From contig PIVM01000003.1 of the NCBI GenBank assembly GCA_003353945.1, positions 1 to 40,832 on the forward strand: 40,832 nt of DNA, given 5' to 3'. Of the stretch, positions 36,046 through 40,832 are shown piece after piece. Both the position numbers and the translations under genes were made by a program. Source of the stretch: Gammaproteobacteria bacterium. GTDB taxonomy: Bacteria > Pseudomonadota > Gammaproteobacteria > Pseudomonadales > PIVM01. Position 1 is the stretch's first letter, and every line of letters starts with the position of its first letter. The notes below the pieces were generated by a model. That model was not told the origin of the DNA and did not search any database. It saw only the letters and a list, made by a program, of their open reading frames with translations.

Positions 36046-39000
36046 CAGATAAATTCTTTACCGGTAAGCTCACCAATGGTTTCCAGCAGTTCAACCTCTT
36101 GATAGGGCTTGCCAAGATATTCATTCACACCCAGAGACAAGGCTCTTTCACGGTGTTTTTCACCCGTTCTGGAGGTAATCATAATGATCGGTATCTCCTT
36201 TAAGCGCTCAGTGTGCCGAACTCTGCTAGCCACTTCAAATCCATCCATTCTCGGCATTTCTATATCCAGCAACATCACATCAGGCAATATTTCCAACTCC
36301 TGCAGCTTAGCCATGGCATCAACACCGTCTTTAGCCAATATAACATCCATACCCTGACGCTCCAGAAAACGAGACGCCACTTTTCTTACGGTTACAGAAT
36401 CATCAACCACCATAACCAACGTATTACTTTCAATTTCCGCTTCTTTTTCAGCCTCTTCAAGATAGCCCATGCCCGATCCCACTCTGGACATATCAGCACG
36501 AATCATTGCCATCAAATCAAGAATAACCACAACGCTACCATCACCAAGCACCGTGGCGCCCGACAATCCTTCGACCATACTAAATTGCGGACCCAAGGTT
36601 TTAACCACAATCTCACGGCTACCTAACAAGCGATCGACCTGCACAGCGATAGAGTGCTCACCTCCTCTTACCAATACAACAGGCAAGGGCATGCTTTGTC
36701 CTTCCAGCCGGGGCCGTTCCGTGCTATGCAACAAGGAACCCATATAGCGCAAGCGATAGGATTGACCTGCGTATTCAAACGCGGGAGCATCCGGCTGATA
36801 ATAAGCTTCAAGCTCATAGGGACTGACACGCACAATACCTTCAATAGTATTCAAGGGAATCGCATAGGTATCACTGCCAATACATACCATTAGTGCGCGG
36901 TTCACAGAGACCGTAAAGGGCAAGCGCACGGTAAAGGTCGAACCGTGACCCCTGACGGACTGAATATCCATCGAACCACCCAGCTGTTTGATCTCGCTGT
37001 GCACCACATCCATACCAACACCGCGCCCGGAAATCTGGGTGACCTGCTTGGCAGTACTAAAACCGGCATTGAGAATGAATTGAAGTATTTCATGGCTGGA
37101 CAAATCCGCTCCGGCATCAATCAAGCCTCGTTCAGTTGCCTTGGCTTTAACTGCATCAAGATCGATACCTGCGCCATCATCACGCAAGGTCAGCACGACC
37201 TCGCCTCCCTCTCGCGCCAAACCCAGTGCGATAATACCCTCTGCTGCTTTACCGTTTGAACGACGGTTTTCAACGGTTTCAATGCCGTGATCCACCGCAT
37301 TACGCAACATATGTTCTAGCGGAGCGACCATGCGCTCTAGTACAGTACGATCCAATTCGCCTTCGATATTGTCAAATCGAAGATCAACTTGTTTTCCAAG
37401 TTCACCACTCACCTGTCGCACAATACGTCTCAGGCGAGGCACCATCCTGGAGAATGGCACCATCTGCGAGCGCATCAAACCTTCCTGTAATTCGGTATTA
37501 ATACGAGATTGTTGCAATAACAGTGTTTCAAGATCCCGGATCTTGTCACTGAACGTTTCTTTTACATCCTGTATATCCGATGCCGATTCAACCAAGGACT
37601 TGGCCAGTTGTTGCAAATGCGAGTAGCGATCCATTTCCAATGGATCAAAAGTCTCGATTCCTTCACTCTCAACCTGCTCCTGGCGAAACAGTATTTGTGC
37701 TTCCGTTTCAATTTCCAGGCGGCGCAATTGGCCTTTAATCCTGTCAATGGTCGCATCCATCTCTTCGATGGCATGGCCCATTTCGCTAATCTGCTCTTCG
37801 AGCCGGCCCCGTGAAATACTGGTTTCACCCGCCAGGTTGACCAGGTCCTCCAATAACTGGGCGGAAACCTTGACGACCTCCTGCGGACCTTTGCTCTTGG
37901 TCTGTCCTTTTTCAAAGTTATCGATAAAGGTGCGCGTGGCTTCAACTGCCGCTGGCGGTACAGCAATACTGGGCAGTGCTGGTGCAACATCACGTCCGAC
38001 AGGAGCAAATGGCACTACATTGTCTTCCACTTCCAGCGCTGATGCGGCATGCTCATCAACACCTTCTGTAACAGGTTCAGCAGCTTTTTCCTGCATATCC
38101 ACGCCGGTGTCCGGCACATGCTGTAGATGGGATACGATTTCGTCCATCATTGCCGCCAGCTGGTCTTGGTAGATTTGGATACTATCGAAGAAACTGCTTT
38201 CTCCAATTTGCTGGCGCTGCTCACTGTTAATTAAAAATGTTTCAAAATTGTGACTGAGATTACCTAAAGATGTCATGCCAGCTAAACGCGCTCCTCCCTT
38301 AAGCGTGTGTAGCAATCTCTTCAAATCCTCTAGCTGGCTTAAATCATCCCGGTCATCCATCCATATATATATACATCCATCAATAGACTCCTGCAGGTCC
38401 CGAGCTTCCTCCAGAAATATTTCAATAATTTCGTCATCAACAGCGTCATCGCCAACGACAGCCTCTGCACCAACGACAGATGCAGCTTCAGAAACTCCAA
38501 CAACTTGAACCGGCTGATTGATTTCCACGCCCATAAGCAGATCAATCATGCCATGCAAGCGATCCTGAAAACGTTGCAGCTGCGCGAAAAAGGCATCGTC
38601 AATCTGATTGTCTTGTTCAATAAATGTTTCGTAGGCGTGACTTAAATCACCTAAAGGAATAACACCCGTCAGTCGCGCTCCACCTTTTAGCGTATGAAGC
38701 AGTCGCTTTAACTCATCAACCGGCTCAACTGCAGAGGGATCACGCAGCCAGGATTCAAGCGACTCTTCTATGCCTTCCAGCAAATCGCCTGCTTCCTCCA
38801 TGAATATTTCCAGCATTTCTTCATCAAGATCTGGGAGCAGCCCTGCTAAAGCCTGCATATCTTCGGCTTCGGCTTCGGCTTCGGCTTCGGCTTCAGGCAT
38901 TGGCTTGTCAAATTCTTCTACAGTTTCTTGTGCAACTTCCAACACAGGCTCTTGCGCACCAGCGCTGATAGATGCATCAAGTTCGCCAATCAATGCCTGA

Positions 39001-40832
39001 TCTGCTCGCACAGCCTGCCCTGCCGCCACAACATCCATCATATCAATCAGCTTTTCATGGCTACGCTGTATTAAATCGAAAAAAGACGCATCCGTTTCAA
39101 TCCGATCATCTTTGACATATTGATAGACCTGCACCAAACGACCCGCAATATCAGCAATTGCATCGTATTCGGTGTCAATCGCAATTTGATGCACATCCTG
39201 TAATTCTTCAATAACACTATCGACTGTCTCTGATACTTGTTCCTGCTCAATCCATACAAAAATTCTATCGGCTGATTGCAGCAGTTTTTCTATACCTTCA
39301 ACCATCAAACTGGATGATTTCTGTTCTCCCTCTACCTGTTCGTCCTGTTCGGCAAAGGCCGCTAATCGCTGTTGATGCAGTTGCTGAACAACTTCAATAA
39401 ACTCTTGATCGCCGGGCAAAACTTGCTGCGGTGTACTATATAGCTGCTCCAAACCGGCCTCTAAAAATTCTGTCGCCTTCTCCAGCAAGTTAACTACATC
39501 TTCATCTGCCTTTAAGTGGCAGCCTCGCAATTCCTTCACTGCGCGCTCTACTGGCGTGACAATATCCGCAATGGGCTTGATTTCAGCCATATGAGCACTG
39601 CCTTTTAAGGTGTGCAGTGCCCGCTGCAAATCTTCCTCCAGCTCCCTCTCTTCTCCACCCTGCCTTGCATGATTAACAAACGACTTGATTACTTCAAGAT
39701 GAGCCGCAGCCTCACCAGCAAATATTTCCAACAAAGTAGTATCAATTTCTGTCTCGGTTGCAAGCGTTTCTGCTACCGGAAACACTTCAGGCTCCTCAAC
39801 CCGCGACAGCTCATTGATGCCCAGCTGTTCACCATCGGCTAATCTATTGGCAATCGCCGTCATTTGTTCTGCTGAACTGAGATCTACTATCTGTCGAGCC
39901 TCAAATGCCTCAACCAGTTGTGGTGCAATTTGCAAAACTTGTTGAACTACATACTGATGCGTCTCACTGCTCGCCTGCGATCCGTCAATCACGCGGTTGA
40001 GCATATTCTCAATCGACCAGGCAAGCTCACCCACATCGGTTGCACCTACCATGCGACCACTGCCTTTCAATGTATGGAAGGCTCTTCTAATTTCTGTTAA
40101 TGCGTCTGCATTCTCCCGATTCTCCACCCACTGTGGCATGTACTCACTGATGGCTTCCAAAACTTCTGTAGCTTCTTCAACAAAAATTTCGATGATTTCT
40201 TCGTCAACCAAATCGTCGTCATCTTCCCCAAGCAAAGGAGCAGTCGTTTGAGTTTCGCTAACACTTTCTTCTGATGCAGCCGCTTCCTGAATAACGGGCT
40301 CATTTCTTGTTCCTTCCACCGGCACATCAGCTTCTGAACTTTTACCACTCACCAAGTCACTTGCCTGCTGCATCAACAATTGTGAGGCGCTGGCATCTAT
40401 TTTACTTCCTGACTCAAAGGCTTCCACCATAGCAGGTATGCATTGAGCCGCGTCCTTCACCAACTGCAGATGCACCGGTGTAACAGCACGAGCACCCTCA
40501 ATTATGCGGTTCAGCACATTCTCGACCGACCAGGCAAGCTCACCAATGTCGGTCGCACCGACCATGCGACCACTTCCTTTCAAGGTATGAAAGGCCCGAC
40601 GAATTTCATCTAAAGCATCTTCGCCACTGCTATTTTCCTGCCACTGAGGCAAATAACTGTCGATGGTTTCAAGCACTTCAGCAGCTTCTTCAATGAAGAT
40701 CTCAATGACTTCTTCGTCAATAATATCTTCATCTTCGTCACTATCATCCCAATTGAACTGCACATCTTCCTCAGCCGGTAGCTCCTCATGTGGTAGCTCC
40801 TCATGTGGTAGCTCCTCATGTAGTAGCTCCTC
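36045..40832 (-). CDS. chpA: ChpA-type hybrid CheA histidine kinase with multiple HPt domains (5' end outside the window)
   Basis: The frame is open to the right edge, so the N-terminus is missing; at least 1595 codons are here. Counting from the GTG at 40763: HPt domains with phospho-His at H59, H230, H384, H690 and H819 (each HTLKG); a degenerate HPt-like region without the His at about 485-585; dimerisation and HATPase domain (HMLRNAVDHG near 1155); CheW domain; and a C-terminal receiver (VMVVDDS...MLLDIEMPRMDG, K in LGKPY). This matches Pseudomonas ChpA, the kinase that controls type IV pilus twitching through PilG/PilH. Upstream codons form an acidic EELPH repeat. It overlaps chpB by 1 nt. 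Confidence 0.93.
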   Translation of the reverse strand, partial: EELLHEELPHEELPHEELPAEEDVQFNWDDSDEDEDIIDEEVIEIFIEEAAEVLETIDSYLPQWQENSSGEDALDEIRRAFHTLKGSGRMVGATDIGELAWSVENVLNRIIEGARAVTPVHLQLVKDAAQCIPAMVEAFESGSKIDASASQLLMQQASDLVSGKSSEADVPVEGTRNEPVIQEAAASEESVSETQTTAPLLGEDDDDLVDEEIIEIFVEEATEVLEAISEYMPQWVENRENADALTEIRRAFHTLKGSGRMVGATDVGELAWSIENMLNRVIDGSQASSETHQYVVQQVLQIAPQLVEAFEARQIVDLSSAEQMTAIANRLADGEQLGINELSRVEEPEVFPVAETLATETEIDTTLLEIFAGEAAAHLEVIKSFVNHARQGGEERELEEDLQRALHTLKGSAHMAEIKPIADIVTPVERAVKELRGCHLKADEDVVNLLEKATEFLEAGLEQLYSTPQQVLPGDQEFIEVVQQLHQQRLAAFAEQDEQVEGEQKSSSLMVEGIEKLLQSADRIFVWIEQEQVSETVDSVIEELQDVHQIAIDTEYDAIADIAGRLVQVYQYVKDDRIETDASFFDLIQRSHEKLIDMMDVVAAGQAVRADQALIGELDASISAGAQEPVLEVAQETVEEFDKPMPEAEAEAEAEAEDMQALAGLLPDLDEEMLEIFMEEAGDLLEGIEESLESWLRDPSAVEPVDELKRLLHTLKGGARLTGVIPLGDLSHAYETFIEQDNQIDDAFFAQLQRFQDRLHGMIDLLMGVEINQPVQVVGVSEAASVVGAEAVVGDDAVDDEIIEIFLEEARDLQESIDGCIYIWMDDRDDLSQLEDLKRLLHTLKGGARLAGMTSLGNLSHNFETFLINSEQRQQIGESSFFDSIQIYQDQLAAMMDEIVSHLQHVPDTGVDMQEKAAEPVTEGVDEHAASALEVEDNVVPFAPVGRDVAPALPSIAVPPAAVEATRTFIDNFEKGQTKSKGPQEVVKVSAQLLEDLVNLAGETSISRGRLEEQISEMGHAIEEMDATIDRIKGQLRRLEIETEAQILFRQEQVESEGIETFDPLEMDRYSHLQQLAKSLVESASDIQDVKETFSDKIRDLETLLLQQSRINTELQEGLMRSQMVPFSRMVPRLRRIVRQVSGELGKQVDLRFDNIEGELDRTVLERMVAPLEHMLRNAVDHGIETVENRRSNGKAAEGIIALGLAREGGEVVLTLRDDGAGIDLDAVKAKATERGLIDAGADLSSHEILQFILNAGFSTAKQVTQISGRGVGMDVVHSEIKQLGGSMDIQSVRGHGSTFTVRLPFTVSVNRALMVCIGSDTYAIPLNTIEGIVRVSPYELEAYYQPDAPAFEYAGQSYRLRYMGSLLHSTERPRLEGQSMPLPVVLVRGGEHSIAVQVDRLLGSREIVVKTLGPQFSMVEGLSGATVLGDGSVVVILDLMAMIRADMSRVGSGMGYLEEAEKEAEIESNTLVMVVDDSVTVRKVASRFLERQGMDVILAKDGVDAMAKLQELEILPDVMLLDIEMPRMDGFEVASRVRHTERLKEIPIIMITSRTGEKHRERALSLGVNEYLGKPYQEVELLETIGELTGKEFI
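38861..38896 (-). repeat. Hexanucleotide tandem repeat in chpA
   Basis: CTTCGG repeated five times plus one variant (CTTCAG) on the plus strand, encoding an (EA)n tract before the fourth HPt domain. The 6-bp unit keeps the frame, so copy changes would alter linker length only. Confidence 0.9.
40779..40832 (-). repeat. 15-bp tandem repeat at the right edge, encoding EELPH units
   Basis: The unit TAGCTCCTCATGTGG starts at 40779, 40794 and 40809 (last with one change) and again at 40824, cut by the window end. It encodes repeated E-E-L-P/L-H in the chpA frame. The full copy number is unknown. Confidence 0.9.

Overview
The window looks like chromosome from a free-living, probably marine, gammaproteobacterium related to the Pseudomonas/Cellvibrio part of the class. 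Gene order matches the Pseudomonas core almost block by block (cbrX-cbrA-cbrB, small-RNA region, pcnB-folK, panB-panC, acs, pnp-rpsO-truB-rbfA-infB-nusA-rimP, initiator tRNA). Base composition is moderate and the intergenic regions are AT-rich. I see no insertion sequence, prophage, integrase or CRISPR array. The genus assignment is inference.

Layout. 1-4000: recQ and trmO on the minus strand, divergent from a TetR regulator, plus a small membrane protein. 4000-6300: a strong-looking promoter, an A-rich leader and an unrecognised exported or anchored 656-residue protein. 6400-11300, all minus strand: a tandem glutathione-S-transferase-fold protein, an AsrA-like Lon protease, a short-chain dehydrogenase and an orphan P-loop protein. 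11700-16500: cbrX-cbrA-cbrB, a carbon/nitrogen-balance two-component system. 16500-17860: 1.35 kb without a convincing protein gene. 17860-24890: pcnB, folK, a deoxynucleoside kinase, panB, panC, panD and acs, all plus strand. 24990-33720, minus strand: the translation and RNA-metabolism cluster. 33860-34175: initiator tRNA with its promoter, flanked by two very regular inverted repeats. 34340 to the right edge, minus strand: chpC, chpB and a chpA that runs off the window.

The most interesting part is the cbrB-pcnB gap. In Pseudomonas this position holds crcZ, a sigma-54/CbrB-dependent RNA that titrates Hfq (with Crc) and lifts catabolite repression. Here there appear to be three tandem units. 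Each has a TGG-N11-GC sigma-54 core, a TGTTAC/GTAACA half-site pair about 43 bp apart with the proximal site 80-81 bp upstream of the -24 GG, an A-rich AAnAAnAA stretch just after the predicted start, and a shared AGACCTRGA block leading into a GGG-starting hairpin. Leaders of panD, acs and the 656-residue protein carry AAnAAnAA tracts and are candidate targets. This suggests a local circuit: CbrA senses, CbrB fires three decoy RNAs, and Hfq is released from nearby metabolic mRNAs. The promoters and repeats are read from sequence; the regulatory wiring is inference from Pseudomonas.
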